Of a stretch of 64,000 nucleotides of DNA, positions 11,399-22,679 are shown piece by piece. The stretch lies in NCBI RefSeq assembly GCF_023159225.1, contig NC_063172.1:64857067-64921066 (forward strand), in the 5' to 3' direction. How positions within the stretch are numbered: the first letter of the stretch is position 1; every line of letters starts with the position of its first letter. The notes beneath the pieces are model-generated. The model was given only the letters and a program-made list of their open reading frames with translations. It searched no databases and was not told the DNA's origin. This DNA is from Perognathus longimembris pacificus. Lineage: Eukaryota > Chordata > Mammalia > Rodentia > Heteromyidae. The position numbers were made by a program, and so were the translations under genes.

Positions 11399-11464
<66 letters not shown>
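11399..11464. repeat. (CT)n microsatellite, about 30 perfect units
   Basis: A perfect CT run preceded by the matching GAGAGAGAG at 11386-11395, giving a purine block directly facing a pyrimidine block. Confidence 0.98.
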
Positions 11465-11466
<2 letters not shown>

Positions 11467-12435
11467 CCCCCCACAAACACATACACACACAACAAAAAAA
11501 TTTACATGAACTTTTTACAATGTTAGAAACTACCCAAAATTTTATAGCATTCCAGGGATCTCTTATATAAGAAAATGGCTGGTTCTTGTTGCCAACAATG
11601 GACTTGGTTATACTTTACCTTCATCTCTCCCCCATATTCCTATCTCAGTGGTAGAGCTGAAATGAACAGCTCATATGCACAATACCACTACTGTAAAGAA
11701 CAGACCTGATCTCATCAACAAAGAATTACTGTTATTTATTTTGACCAATGTAGCTCAAGAGATTTGTGTATTTCACCCGAAACTGAACATAAGTCCTTCT
11801 AAAGCAGCAGTGGGTGGTAAATGTACAATTGGTAGAGGGTTGAGATGGGTGTAATGTATAAAACATTTATACACCAACATTGTACTTGCTGCTGTCAGAG
11901 GCAATAGATCGATATTGGAACAAAACACAGACTAATAAAACCCTTGGAAGGAAAGACTGGTGAGAGGCTTTTGAAAGAGGTTTGTAAAACTCTGAAATAT
12001 TCTTGGAAATCTAGGCGGCTCCCCCTGTTCAGGGCTGGGTAAGTGCTCAGGGAAGTCCCAGAGAAGCCCCCATCTTACTTCTGACTAAAGAAAATATTTT
12101 CTAAAAAGCTGGAGCAAAAATAATTGAATAGGTGATCCAGGCAATATAAATAGTGCATAGTTCTGGGGTTTTGGTTTATATCTGGTTCTTGGATCAAATT
12201 TTAAAATGGATGATGAGATTTGTATGAGAAAAATAATAAATGCAAGGCCAGTGGGTGAGAAATGAGACAGAATGGAGCTTCTTTATAGATTTTTCTGATA
12301 ACAATTTTAAGAGATGTCCTTTATAGACTTAAGATTTATTGAAGTATAAATATGTAGTAATGATATAATGTATTTTTAAGTTATGCCAGAAAGTGTAGAG
12401 ACTTTTGTTTGAATCTTTCTCTGTGCTGAGAGGAA
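11465..12435. other. Unclassified single-copy DNA
   Basis: No exon or repeat family was recognised. Confidence 0.4.
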
Positions 12436-12480
12436 CAAGTCAATTTCCAATAAAGCTATAAACTCCTCTGCTCTAAAAAA

Positions 12481-12603
12481 GAATTGAATAATAGAAAACA
12501 ATAAAGAAAATCAGTAAGACCAAATGTTGCTTCTTTGAAAGAATTGAATAATAGAAAACAATAAAGAAAATCAGTAAGACCAAATGTTGCTTCTTTGAAA
12601 GCA
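12481..12603. repeat. Perfect 60-bp tandem duplication
   Basis: Bases 12481-12540 and 12541-12600 are identical, and the shared flank AAA adds three bases. The unit is part of the old L1. Perfect identity inside very diverged L1 shows that the duplication is far younger than the L1, or is an assembly artefact. Confidence 0.98.
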
Positions 12604-12805
12604 TCAATTAAACTAATAAGTCACTAGGTAAACAATAGAATAAAGGATTCAATTTTTTTAAATCAGAAGTAAATGTAGGACATCTCTAATGACCTTACTG
12701 AAATAACAATTATCAAAAAATACTGTTTAATTTTAATCTGGAAAAAAATAACCTAGATAAGATGGAAAATTTCTAGCAAGACACAAGCTACAAAGAGTGA
12801 CTTCC

Positions 12806-13016
12806 AGGGCTGGGAATGTGGCTTAGCAGTAGAGAGCTTGCCTCGTATACATGAAGGCCTGTGTTCAATTCCTCAGCACCACATAAACAGAAAAGGCCAG
12901 AAGTGGTGCTGTGGCTCAAGTGGTAGAGTGCTAGCCTTGAGCAAAAATAAAGAAGCCAGAGATAGTGCTCAGGCCCTGAGTCCAAGCCCCAGGACTGGCA
13001 AAAAAAAAAAAAAAAA
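12806..13016 (+). mobile_element. IDL-Geo SINE in L1
   Basis: Complete dimer with an 18-base A-tail. The target-site duplication AAGAGTGACTTCC at 12793-12805 recurs with one change (AGAGTAACTTCC) at 13017-13028. Confidence 0.92.
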
Positions 13017-13320
13017 AGAGTAACTTCCGAGGAACAAAAACAGAAATACACCAAATCAAGAGATTGTCAGTAATATGAACATTTTCTCAACAGAACTTTA
13101 AAACAATAAGGTTTAACTGTTAAGTATTACTAAATGTTTAAGAAATATTTATACTGTTTTTAATTCTTAAGAAAAAAATTAGAAAAAACTTCCTCACTTA
13201 TTATACCAAATCAGTGTTATCATAATATCAAAGCTAGACAATGACATCACTAGAAAACCAAATTATACACAAATATAACTTAAGAATTTAGGGACAAAAA
13301 TCCCCATCAAAATACTAGCA

Positions 13321-13525
13321 GCACCGGGTACCAGTGGTCCATGTTGAGTAATTCTAGATTCCCAGGAAGCTAATATCTGGAAGATCATAATTTGAAGGCA
13401 GAAAAAAATATCTCTACATTCCATCTCTAAAATAACCAGAAAAATAAAATAACATAAGGGCTGGCGGTATGCTCACTCAGCAAGCAGGGGGCCCTCAATT
13501 CAATCCCCAGTATTCCCCAAAATAA
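13321..13525 (+). mobile_element. Decayed 7SL-like SINE followed by ID-like monomer
   Basis: The first part (GGTACCAGTGGTCCATGTTG, CCAGGAAGCTAATATCTGGA) is a badly decayed 7SL-like half. The second, from about 13459, has GGGCTGGCGGTATGCTCACT and CAATTCAATCCCCAGTATTC, an ID-type monomer. Confidence 0.55.
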
Positions 13526-13559
13526 AAGTACTAGCATGTCTAAATAGTGTAGTATTTAG

Positions 13560-13757
13560 CATAAGACTAGTCATATTGATCAAGGGAGAGGAAGTTTGGT
13601 GCAGGTAAAAACTAATAGTGGGGAGGTTGGGAGGAAGGAAAGCGGGAGAAAAACAATGTTCAACAAGAAATGTACTTATTACCTTACTTAGGTAACTGCA
13701 GCCTCTCTGTGTATCATTCCTTTACAACAAAATAAAATTATATTAAAAAAAAACTAA
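13560..13757 (+). mobile_element. 5'-truncated LINE-1 3' end
   Basis: The sequence CAACAAGAAATGTACTTATT, then a CTCTCTGTGTATC block and AAATAAAATTAT, parallels the 3' terminus of the better preserved L1 at 50,900-50,975. It lies inside the older L1. Confidence 0.68.
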
Positions 13758-13820
13758 TAAAAGTAGGGCCAACTGATTTCAGCAAAGACGTCAATCTCTT
13801 AATGATGACAGAATAATCTT

Positions 13821-14024
13821 CTTTTTTTTTTTTTGCCAGCCCTGGGGCTTGAACTCAGGGCCTGGGCACAGTCCCTGGCTTCTTTTTGCTCAAGGCTAGC
13901 ACTCTGCCACTTGAGCCACAGTGCCACTTCTGGCTTTCTCTGTGTATGTGGTAGTGAGGAATCAAATCCAGGACTTCATGCATTCTAGGCAAGTACTCTA
14001 CCAGTAAGCCACATTCCCAGCCCC
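13821..14024 (-). mobile_element. IDL-Geo SINE, reversed, in L1
   Basis: Starts with the T-run of its A-tail, then GGGGCTTGAACTCAGGGCCT (Geo) and AAGCCACATTCCCAGCCCC (IDL start). The 11-bp target-site duplication AGAATAATCTT flanks it at 13810-13820 and 14025-14035. Confidence 0.93.
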
Positions 14025-14365
14025 AGAATAATCTTTTCAGTAAAAAGTGCTATAACGACTCAATATCCATATGCAGAAGAATTAGTTTTGAACCCTGGCT
14101 TCCTATCATGTAACAATTAAAATAGCTCAAATGTACTGTGAGCCTAGATCAAACAGCCAGAACTATAAAATCCTAGAGATGAAATATTACTATAAATCTT
14201 TTTTTTCTGAATTAGGCAAATCATAAACAACAAAAGAAAAATAGATTTTATCAAAATTTAAAAAGAAATTACATCGAAGAATACTACCAAGAAAATGAAA
14301 AGACAACCAAGATGTATCTGATGTTGCTAATACTCAAAGTATATTAAAAAACAAAACTAACACAA

Positions 14366-14475
14366 GACTGATGACATAGCTCAGGTGGTAGAGTACTAGC
14401 CTAGCTAGCAGGTAGAGGACTAGCCTAGTTAGCACGAAAACCTGAGTTTAATCTCCAGAATTGTCCAACGGGGTT
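14366..14475 (+). mobile_element. tRNA-like SINE monomer with internal duplication
   Basis: A-box-like TAGCTCAGGTGG is followed by two tandem imperfect copies of a segment reading GTAGAGTACTAGCCTAG / GTAGAGGACTAGCCTAG, then a B-box-like GAGTTTAATCTCC. Inserted in the L1. Confidence 0.7.
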
Positions 14476-15010
14476 AAATTTAAAAAAAATTTTTTAAAGA
14501 ACTATCACAACTCTTGTTAAAAATAGAAATATCACAATTAAAAATGCTCAAAGAATTTAAGCAGACCGAATGTCTTCAAAGAAGACATGCAAATGGCTAA
14601 CAAGCAAAGAAAAAGATGGTAGTCATTCAAGGAAATTCAAACAAAACACACAGTAGTAAGTTGCCACTGCACACCCGCTAATCTGACATTAATTTTTTAA
14701 ATGGAAAATAACCATTGGCAAGGAAGTAAAGTAGTAAAACCCCTCAGATTTTGCTGGCAGACCTGGAAATGATGCAGTCACTGTGGAAAACAGCTTATCA
14801 GTTCCTGGAAACGTTAAATATAGTTACCCTATGAGCAATTCAACTCCTAGTTATAGTTCCAAGACAATTAAAAACACATGTTCACGCAAACACTTCTGCA
14901 CCAATATTTAGAATCATTATACAGAATGGTCAAAATACGTAAATGATTCAAATGTACCTTAATGGTAAAATGAATAGGCAAAATGAAGTATAATAAGTAA
15001 TGTTTGTTTT

Positions 15011-15317
15011 GTAGATGAGAACCAAAAACGGGTAAAGAAACTGATGAGCCTTGTACATTTAGTAAATGACTGACCCATGCTTTGTAAATGTTGGGTAAAA
15101 ATGGATTTTATTTTCAGGATTGGGTTTTAAATTCAGATCTTCTCTTTTGCTATGCAGGGGTTCTAAGCCATGACTTTAATAATATTTTTTCCCCCTTGGG
15201 TGGTACTAGGGATTGAAATCAGACTTTCATGATTGCAATGACTCCTCTAGTTACGGCATGCTACTAGCTGATTATTATTAGCATCAATTAGTTGACAAAG
15301 GGCACTTATTTTGGCAT
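15011..15317. other. Unclassified DNA with a possible reversed ID-like scrap
   Basis: GGTGGTACTAGGGATTGAAA at about 15200 resembles the 3' half of an ID monomer read backwards. The rest is unassigned. Confidence 0.35.
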
Positions 15318-15392
15318 GACCATATATATATATATATATATATGCATCTATGTGGATATATGCATATATACAAATATATATATATATACAAC
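15318..15392. repeat. (AT)n-rich microsatellite
   Basis: Two AT runs are separated by GCATCTATGTGGATATATGC. Confidence 0.95.
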
Positions 15393-15880
15393 TTGATCAG
15401 ACTCACCCCTCTACCTACCCTTTTCACATTTTCAGCAAACTTCGTTGTTCCATTTTCCCATGTGCACATAAAGTATTTGACCATCTTTACCTACCCGCAC
15501 TCTCTCCAATGAACCTACCTATGGAAAGGACATATTTGACCTATCTGTCATTCCTTTCTTTTATAAAGTGCATGTGAGTTGTTCAATGGGGCTCTTCTAT
15601 GGCAGCTCATGCCTCGTAGTCGTTCCTAATCTGATTGGTCCTTCAGCCCCTCTCGCTTTCCCCGTCTCTACCACTTACTGTTCTTGAGTAGCAGTCACTG
15701 GTTTCCTCTTACTGTCTTCGTTCACATATGTCCCGTATTTCAGTATTGTTTACCTCCTATCATTCTTCCTCACCTCCACCTCTGGCTCAAAATTTCACCC
15801 AGCAGCTTTAAAAATATTTCTTCCCAGTTCTTCCATTTACAAGCTGTTTTATGGGGGTTTTATGCTAGAAGATAAGTTAA
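15393..15880 (-). mobile_element. LINE-1 3' UTR, reversed, decayed
   Basis: Text such as ACTTGATCAGACTCACCCCT, TTTGACCATCTTTACCTACC and GTGAGTTGTTCAATGGGGCT follows the reversed 3' UTR of rodent-type L1. Boundaries are uncertain and no ORF2 part is attached. Confidence 0.5.
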
Positions 15881-16752
15881 CACACTTTTCTAAATGCATA
15901 CTCTTTTAAGAAGAAAGCATAACAGAGAAAATGGTCAATGAATGTGACATGACTACTAAAATATTCTAGCACTGTAATAGAAGATAGGTTTTCAGAGCTC
16001 AATCAAATTCTACCGGAAACTATTTTCTGGTGGCTCTTTTTGTGACAGCCTTTCTCATTTCATTTTCTCATCTCCCATTGTTCATCCTCAATAGTGCTAT
16101 TCTCCCCTAACCTACACCTAGAATTCATGAGGCACCTAGCTGCTTGTGTATTTTAGTGCCACCCTATCCATCTGTGTTCTTGTTTTGACTCCTTCACTCT
16201 TGACACCTGAACAAACTTTAGCTTTGGTAGGATAGCTGGATAGGAATCTATCCAAGAAATTTAATGAGAGGACTTAACAAAAGCTAACAGACCACTTCAA
16301 ACTAATGCTCACCATATGTATCTCTGCGTCTTTCCTCCAGAGGCTGAAAACAGAAACATAATTAAGGAAAAAACTTGAATATATGCACAGAAGATATCTG
16401 CCACACGGGTTTATTTAATTTCAACAAACAATCTAATATTCCATTCCCTTTTAAATACATCGGTAGATTTTAAGAGCAAAACGTCATGTTAAATTATAAA
16501 GTAAATATTTTCATAATCCAGAGTTTAAATGTTATTTCTTGTACCCTTAGTTTCTTTTCCCTTGATTCTAGCAGGTGAACAGTTCCACGTGAACTTTTAT
16601 CGCCTCTGTTTTTGAGTTCAGGATCTCTAATAACTACGGATTCTTTGCAATTTTTATATTTGTTCCTATTAAATTTCACTGAAAATGGCTACAATCCAAC
16701 CTGTCCTTCTCACCTCCTCTTCTTGGAATTAGCTCATATTTAATGCATGCAT

Positions 16753-16754
<2 letters not shown>
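15881..16754. other. Unclassified single-copy DNA
   Basis: No repeat or exon recognised. Confidence 0.4.

Positions 16755-16788
<34 letters not shown>
16755..16788. repeat. (CA)n microsatellite
   Basis: Perfect run preceded by the alternating purine-pyrimidine TGCATGCATGCG. Confidence 0.97.
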
Positions 16789-16790
<2 letters not shown>

Positions 16791-17404
16791 AAATACTAAG
16801 GTTGCATGCACCAATGCGTTCAGGTTTCGCCAGTGCTTTCGAGAGGTCAGCTGAGAGTGTGTGCGCTCTGACAGGTACTGTGGTTTCTGAGTTGGGCATT
16901 TTAGTTTACTATTTTGGCATCAGGTGATCAGATGCGTGCACAGACAGAATTTTCCAACCTAGCTATTCTTCTGCATTCATTTATTGACTTACCATGAGCA
17001 AATGGCTGGCATTTGTAAGTGCTAGCTAGCATCATTTATTAGGAAGATAAATGAGAGTAATTAAGCTTCAAGGCCATGAGCGCTGAAACTTTTTGGAATT
17101 AGTGTGCTATTAAAATGACAGAGTGGCTGGCTCTGCCCAGGTAAGACGCGCTCTCTCACCTCCAGCGCTGCTTCCTGGAGTGCCCTCCGCTGCTCCTCCT
17201 AACCCTGCACACGGCTTCCAGGAGCTAAATATAACTCCTCAGGCACTGGCGTGGATGGATGGTCAGTTTGATATTTCAGGTCATCTTTGTCCAGATCATT
17301 TAGTATCAAGCTGGACATGTGATAACCATAGCTTTTAGTTAATGCTTGTTATTCTTACTTGGCAGTCTCCTCTCCTTAAAAAGCAGACTCAAGTTGGTGG
17401 AACT
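16789..17404. other. Single-copy DNA, possible conserved noncoding element
   Basis: The segment 16900-17090 has homeodomain-type sites (GAGTAATTAAGCTTC at about 17055), CATTTATTGACTTACC and few low-complexity runs. The stretch 17120-17230 is GC-richer. An open frame at 17123-17338 has no recognisable domain and I do not call it a gene. Confidence 0.35.
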
Positions 17405-17935
17405 CTGTCTTTTTATTTATTTATTCATTTCTTTATTGTCAAAGTGATGTACAGAGGGATTCCAATTTCATTTGTAAGGCAGTGCGCACATTTCTTATCC
17501 AACTTGTTACCTCCTCCCTCATTTTCTCCCGCCTTTTGTCCTCCCCATTCCCCCCCGCCCATGAGTTGTACTATTGGTTTACACCATATAGTTTTATAAG
17601 TATGGCTGTTGCATTGGTTTGCCTTTTTGTCCTTTGTCTCCCTGTTTTGATATTCCCCTTCCTTTCCCTAGTTCCAATACACATATATACAATATTCAGA
17701 GCAGCAATATCAGTTACAGTGACATTAGGGGTAAAACCATGGGGAAGAAAGACAAAAGAAAAAGGGCATAATCTCACATGGAATGTTGAAAATAACAACA
17801 ACAGTGATAAACCACTTGTTTCCATAACTCGGAGTTCATTTCATTTAGCATCATCTTATGTGTTCATATGGACATAGCTATTGAGCTATTGTGATCTTCC
17901 ACTAGGTCTTTTCTTGAAATAAAGTAAGTTTAGGA
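17405..17935 (-). mobile_element. LINE-1 3' end, reversed, 5'-truncated
   Basis: From the 5' side the text gives TTTATTGTCAAAGTGATGTA (L1 3' terminus), a pyrimidine-rich tract at 17504-17560 (complement of the 3' UTR polypurine tract), CATGAGTTGTACTATTGGTT, and then sequence just after the ORF2 stop (CATTTAGCATCATCTTATGT). It is colinear with 50,490-50,975 on the opposite strand. Open frames here are 3' UTR products. Confidence 0.88.
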
Positions 17936-18617
17936 TTTCACCATCTAAAACAGCTAAAATATAACTAGTAAGATCACATCTAACTTTTGGCAAGGGATAT
18001 GAACCAAAAAATCAAGCTTCTTAATTATGAGAGAAAGGACCTAAACTAGAACATAGACAGATTATATTTTGATTTCTAAATGTAATCCTGAATACCTGTG
18101 CAGTTAACAGCTTTGGGGAGTGAAAATGTTGCATGCCATACTAACTGTGAATTTGTAACTTAGTATCATGTGACATTTTTCATTATTTGAGCTGCCAATA
18201 TGTGCCTGAAGCTACTGCTAAACTCAGTGTTGTGCATGGGTTTGCTGGCCAGTGATCTCATATTCTAAAATGCACCTGCAGGTTTTCATTTCAAGTCTTC
18301 TTAAATGTGAAACATTTTTGTGTGTACAAAATATTTTCCTCCAATAAAGTGCCAAACATTTTCACGTTAGTATTTTTTCCCCAAAATATGACTATATGAA
18401 AAAAATGTCAAATGAGACACTGCAGCATCTTTTCATGGTGGGATAAGAGATGCACAAGTCCAACAAGACAGAGGTCACACTAAGGAAGCATCATTATTCT
18501 TAGTTAAATAGGACAGTCTCATTATAACCTTGATCATGAAATTAACTCTATTAGTCACATTTCCACATATAGTATTATTGCCCTCAACCCTAACTCCTCA
18601 ATTATATTAATTATTGC
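17936..18617. other. Unclassified AT-rich DNA
   Basis: No repeat or exon recognised. Confidence 0.4.
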
Positions 18618-18728
18618 AATTATTTATAATTATTCAATTGAATCAGGGTCTCACTAGGTAGCAAGCTGGCCTCAAACTTGGGATCTTCCTGCCTCAGCTT
18701 CCTTGGTGCTAGGATTACAGGCCATCGC
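18618..18728 (-). mobile_element. B1-like monomeric SINE, reversed
   Basis: GGGTCTCACTAGGTAGCAAG, then GCCTCAGCTTCCTTGGTGCT and AGGATTACAGGCCATCGC, is the 7SL-derived B1 read backwards. No Geo monomer is attached. Confidence 0.8.
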
Positions 18729-19600
18729 TAAAATTTTTGTTCTTATGTTTAAATAGGAAAAGGAGAAGAAAATATATTTTAAAATGCATTGGGAAAGGTC
18801 CACATTTAACAATCTCAGCACCATTTTTTGAGTTTATACCACAAGTCTCTCAGTAGCCCAAGTCTCTTCAGTAAAATTTAATTTATTGAAATTAATTTGT
18901 TTTAGCTTCTCATTGTTATTCTCCTTTCACCCAATTTTACAGACATGCTTCCGATAGTTTGATCTGATTTTTGTGTTATTTTTGACCCATTGTCCACATT
19001 GTAAACTGAGAATCTTAGATTTATTGAGAGTTGGATCCTAGTTTATTTGCCCTCTTCCATTCCGATTTTACATATAGTAAAACAAGGAAAAGAAAATGAG
19101 GAAGGAAACGCTAAGAGAAAAAATTCCATATGCAAAATTATTAGAATAAAAAGAGTTCTCGAAAATGATTTTGATTTTGTTTTATCCTTGTGCTTTCATT
19201 TTAACATTAGGTTTGAGATTTAAGGGCTACGGTTGACAAGAAAATACATAAGGAACTAGATGTGTAATTCCAGTTAACATCTCATTGTCTTCCCTCAACT
19301 TTGGAGTCTTATGGATATTTGCTGTGTCACTAGTTGCCTCTTAGCTCAAGACTAAAGTGGCCTTCGCAATCCTGACCGCCATCAGGAAAATGAGAGAGGC
19401 CTTCCTACGCCAGAGAGATTTCTAGAAAAACCAGGACAGGAAGCAGAATGCGTGTGACTTCAGGGGGCAATTTCAACTGTCCCATTGGTGAAGGTGTGCC
19501 TGCCTCATCTGTGTGTGAGGAAGATTTCTCCTATCTCAGGAGAGGCGTTGACCACCTACAGCAGCAGCGCAGGGAGACGTATTAGAATTGCTTTCTGTAT
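18729..19600. other. Unclassified single-copy DNA
   Basis: No exon or repeat family recognised. The 19330-19590 part has a somewhat higher GC content than its flanks. Confidence 0.4.
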
Positions 19601-19601
19601 A

Positions 19602-19832
19602 AGCTGTGCACCAGGGGTTCATGCCTGTAACTCTAGCTACCCAGGAGCTTAAGATCTAAGGATCCCAGTACAAAGACAGCGCAGGTTGCAAAGGCTACGA
19701 GACTCCTTAGCTTCAACTAATCAGCAGAAAGCCTGAAGCAGCAATGTGCCTCAGGTGATAGAGTGACAGCCTTGAGCTAAAAAATACTAAGAGTGGGAGG
19801 CCCTGAGTTTAAGCCCCAGAAACAAGACACAC
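19602..19832 (+). mobile_element. SINE: 7SL-like/Geo dimer
   Basis: GGGTTCATGCCTGTAACTCT and CTACCCAGGAGCTTAAGATC mark the left half. GATAGAGTGACAGCCTTGAG and GAGTTTAAGCCCCAGAAAC mark the Geo half. Confidence 0.82.
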
Positions 19833-19879
19833 ATGTACAAATACACTCACACATATATTTTCCTTTTAAATTAAGAAAA

Positions 19880-20092
19880 GGAGTGATGGATGCCTGTGCA
19901 CAAGCCTGAATCCTAACTTACTTGAGAGGCTGAGTTCTGAGGATCGTGGTTCAAAGTCAGCCCAGGCAGGAAAGTCTACCTCTAAGTAACCACCAAAAAC
20001 TTGGAAGTAGGACTGTGGCTCAAGTAGTAGAACACTCATCTTGAACACAAAAGCCCCCGATTTCAAGCCCCAGGACTGATACACACAAAAAA
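19880..20092 (+). mobile_element. SINE: 7SL-like/Geo dimer, second tandem-neighbour copy
   Basis: ACTTGAGAGGCTGAGTTCTG and GATCGTGGTTCAAAGTCAGC, then TGTGGCTCAAGTAGTAGAAC and TTCAAGCCCCAGGACTG. It lies 47 bases after the previous copy, same orientation but independently diverged. Confidence 0.82.
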
Positions 20093-21394
20093 TTAAGAGA
20101 AAATGGGAGAATTCTATATTGGTAATTATATGCATGTTTTTTTTTAAAGCACGTAATACCCGAGCATCCTCTATTTTTAAGTTCCTATTTTCCATTCCAT
20201 CTAAAACAGTCCTTTACAAAAATCTTTGGCAAAATTCTGCTTCTTATTTTTGGAACACTTCCAAATCTTCTCTCTTGTCCACAAAATAAAATACATAGAT
20301 TGTAGAGGAAAATAAAGGACAAACCAAAGAGGGTATCAGTGCATTGTTCACTGATGTCTCACACTCTAGGACCTCGGCACACACTTCTTCCTGCTAGGAA
20401 TATAGAGATTCTTTTTCTTAGTTGGTTTCTTGTGACAATTCACTTCATCAAAAATACTTTATTAAAACATATTTTCAACTCGCCTTTATCTATCTTAGTT
20501 ATTGAAATTCGACCATACTTGGGTGCTATCTGTGGAGAAGATTTTCTCATGTGGAATGTTCTACAGAACTCTGTGTAGTGCTGTAGTGCTCAGCTCACCA
20601 TTTCCCCCCAGCTACTACCATAGCAAGGAGTCCAGCAACCAAGACCGACTTGCCAAGGAGACTGGTGGTAAGGAGGCACTCAGGTCTGTCCTGCAGATCC
20701 CATGCACAGGTGAAGAAGTCAAGGCACTGGCTCCCCCCATTCTGCCTCTGTCCATCGCCTCTGACCTGGGACCTGACCAGACAGTAAAAGACAGCTGAGG
20801 ATCCTAAGATGTGACATGCTACATCCATTTTCCAGTCTTCTCTCTTATCCAGCCTCTCTGTGGTATTTTGTTGAAATATCTTTATTGACAACTCTTTCTT
20901 GTGGTATCCTTCCAGTTTGTCTCATACAGAGTATCCTCCCTGGTTTATCTGCTCTCCTGTTTTGGCTTCTTTTTCAGTTTCCCCTGTATGTTCCTTTCCT
21001 TCCTCCTACCAGCTGGTTGCTGGTATGCCGCAGGGTTCTTCATGTTACCTTCTGCTCCTCCAATCCCATGCATACTCCATGAGGAAGTCTCATCCATGTA
21101 TAGATAAGTAGACAAAGCGACGACTTCCAGATCTATCTTTCTAGACCCAAATCTCTTCTGAGGGATAATTAGGAGACATTCGCCTCCTCCATGTGAATGT
21201 CTCCTAATTGTCCCTAACTTGAAAGCTACTAATCTACACACAAACTTCTCATGCCTCATTGCTCACACGTAATCCATCTCTATAGTTCTTTGCATCCCAG
21301 TCCTAACTCATCTGCTATAGGGGACAGACTATATAATTTCTGCAGTAAAGGCAGAAATAACTTTACAATGAAGAATAATAAGTTGTCCAGAAAT
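20093..21394. other. Single-copy DNA with a long hairpin at 21,161-21,215
   Basis: Several overlapping frames of 70-104 residues occur on both strands at 20,500-21,260, none with a recognisable domain. That is expected of GC-moderate, stop-poor DNA. The perfect-arm inverted repeat near the end is listed separately. Confidence 0.4.
21161..21215. repeat. Inverted repeat, 21-bp arms, 13-base loop
   Basis: Arm 21161-21181 pairs with 21195-21215. Twenty pairs are Watson-Crick and one is a T/G mismatch (a G-U pair in the minus-strand or plus-strand RNA). The arm core is AATTAGGAGACATTC against GAATGTCTCCTAATT. It could be a remnant of a small hairpin transposon, a pre-miRNA-like foldback, or a chance inversion duplication. 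Confidence 0.9.
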
Positions 21395-21512
21395 TTTTTT
21401 TCTTTTGTTTTGTTTTTCTCGGTCATGGGGCTTGAACTCTGGGCCTGGATACTGTCCCTGTGCTCTCCAGCTCAAGGCTAGTGCTCTACCATTTGAGCCA
21501 CAGCACCACTTC
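21395..21512 (-). mobile_element. Geo monomer alone, reversed
   Basis: After the A-tail (plus-strand T-rich), GGGGCTTGAACTCTGGGCCT through CTACCATTTGAGCCACAGCA is a Geo monomer that stops at its junction, so this is a truncated copy. Confidence 0.85.
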
Positions 21513-22679
21513 CCAGAAAATGTAGACCATCAGAAAGTTAGCCCCCTCTCCTCGAATTCTAGGACTTGTAAAGTAAGGTTTAGGTCAACAATTCAAGCAC
21601 TAGAATGCACCTAACTACTCAGGAGATCTAAGTTTGGTTAAGTTACTGTCTCATTACAAACTATACAATTCTAACGTAGAATTCATTCCTGCAAAACTGA
21701 TAGCTTTTGAATATGCAAAGTTTAGAAACAAGATAGAAAATGGGTTGCTGGTGAGCATTTCTTACTATGCCCATCTTTACTATCAGTTGTCAATGTTCAA
21801 AACTCTACAGACTCCCATCTGAATAATTTATCTTTCATTATTTGACATATTGTAACTATGACATTAATTATATCTTATATCACATCCATTATAATAAGGG
21901 ACAATGAAAACTTATCTTTTCAAAAATTATCAACCCCATCACCTTCCTAGGCCTGAATCTCTCAAACATTTCATACTATTGAAGTCAGGGACAAAAGCAA
22001 AACAAAAATATCGGCCTTATAAGTGATCTAGGGCTTGTTAGCATGGTTCTTAAAATCTGCTGGAAAAAGACCTTGTTTGGCCTTATAGCATTAAGCTCAT
22101 GAATGTGCTCGGCGCTTCGTGTACGATTGCAATGGTGCCATACTATTCTAGCGTAGGAGTACTGTTTTCTGTAAACATGTGATTCCTGATCACTGTGCCA
22201 ATCCAAGATCACCAAATTGGGTCAAAGGCAGAAGACAAGGTCCCTAACAAGGTGTACACTAGTCTGTGTTCAGAACTATAGCATCCTGGCATTTAAGAAC
22301 ACTTTAATCTGCCAAAAAGGTTTCTTGAGCGGTTGTGCTTTCTGTCTTCTATTAGTTGAGTGGCTTTCAGATGCTATATTACTTCCTACAGTCTACTCCC
22401 AAAATATCAGTAAAATTCACCAGGCTCTGCCTACTCCCTGGGCTATTGCCTTACATGGAACCCTGATAAAGTAAGAGAAGAAGAAAACCTTAACTACAGA
22501 CACAAAGCGAGCTGAACTCAAATATCACCTCTATCCCTTCCTTACACCTTGAGACTTGATGGACTCACAGAATGTGCATAAAACTCAATTCATCTGAAGA
22601 GTGAGAGTAATTTTCACTTCCGAGGATGCTATTTACATAAAAGAAGTAAAATTAGGTATCGTATCACCAGTATTTTAGG
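21513..22679. other. Unclassified single-copy DNA
   Basis: No exon identified. A segment near 22510 (GAACTCAAATATCACCTC) may be a short L2 scrap. Confidence 0.35.

Larger units (their letters stand above)
12440..15010 (+). mobile_element. Ancient LINE-1 ORF2 carrying nested insertions
   Basis: ORF2-order blocks are spread over 2.5 kb: CAAATGTTGCTTCTTTGAAA, CAAAATACTAGCAGC, CCATATGCAGAAGAATTAGT, GCAAATCATAAACAACAAAA, CTGGAAATGATGCAGTCACT. Insertions at 12806-13016, 13321-13525, 13560-13757, 13821-14024 and 14366-14475 interrupt it. It has frequent stops and no intact frame. Confidence 0.72.

Noticed and set aside
17482..17877. 131-residue plus-strand frame and an 84-residue minus frame
   Set aside because: Both are translations of a reversed L1 3' UTR.
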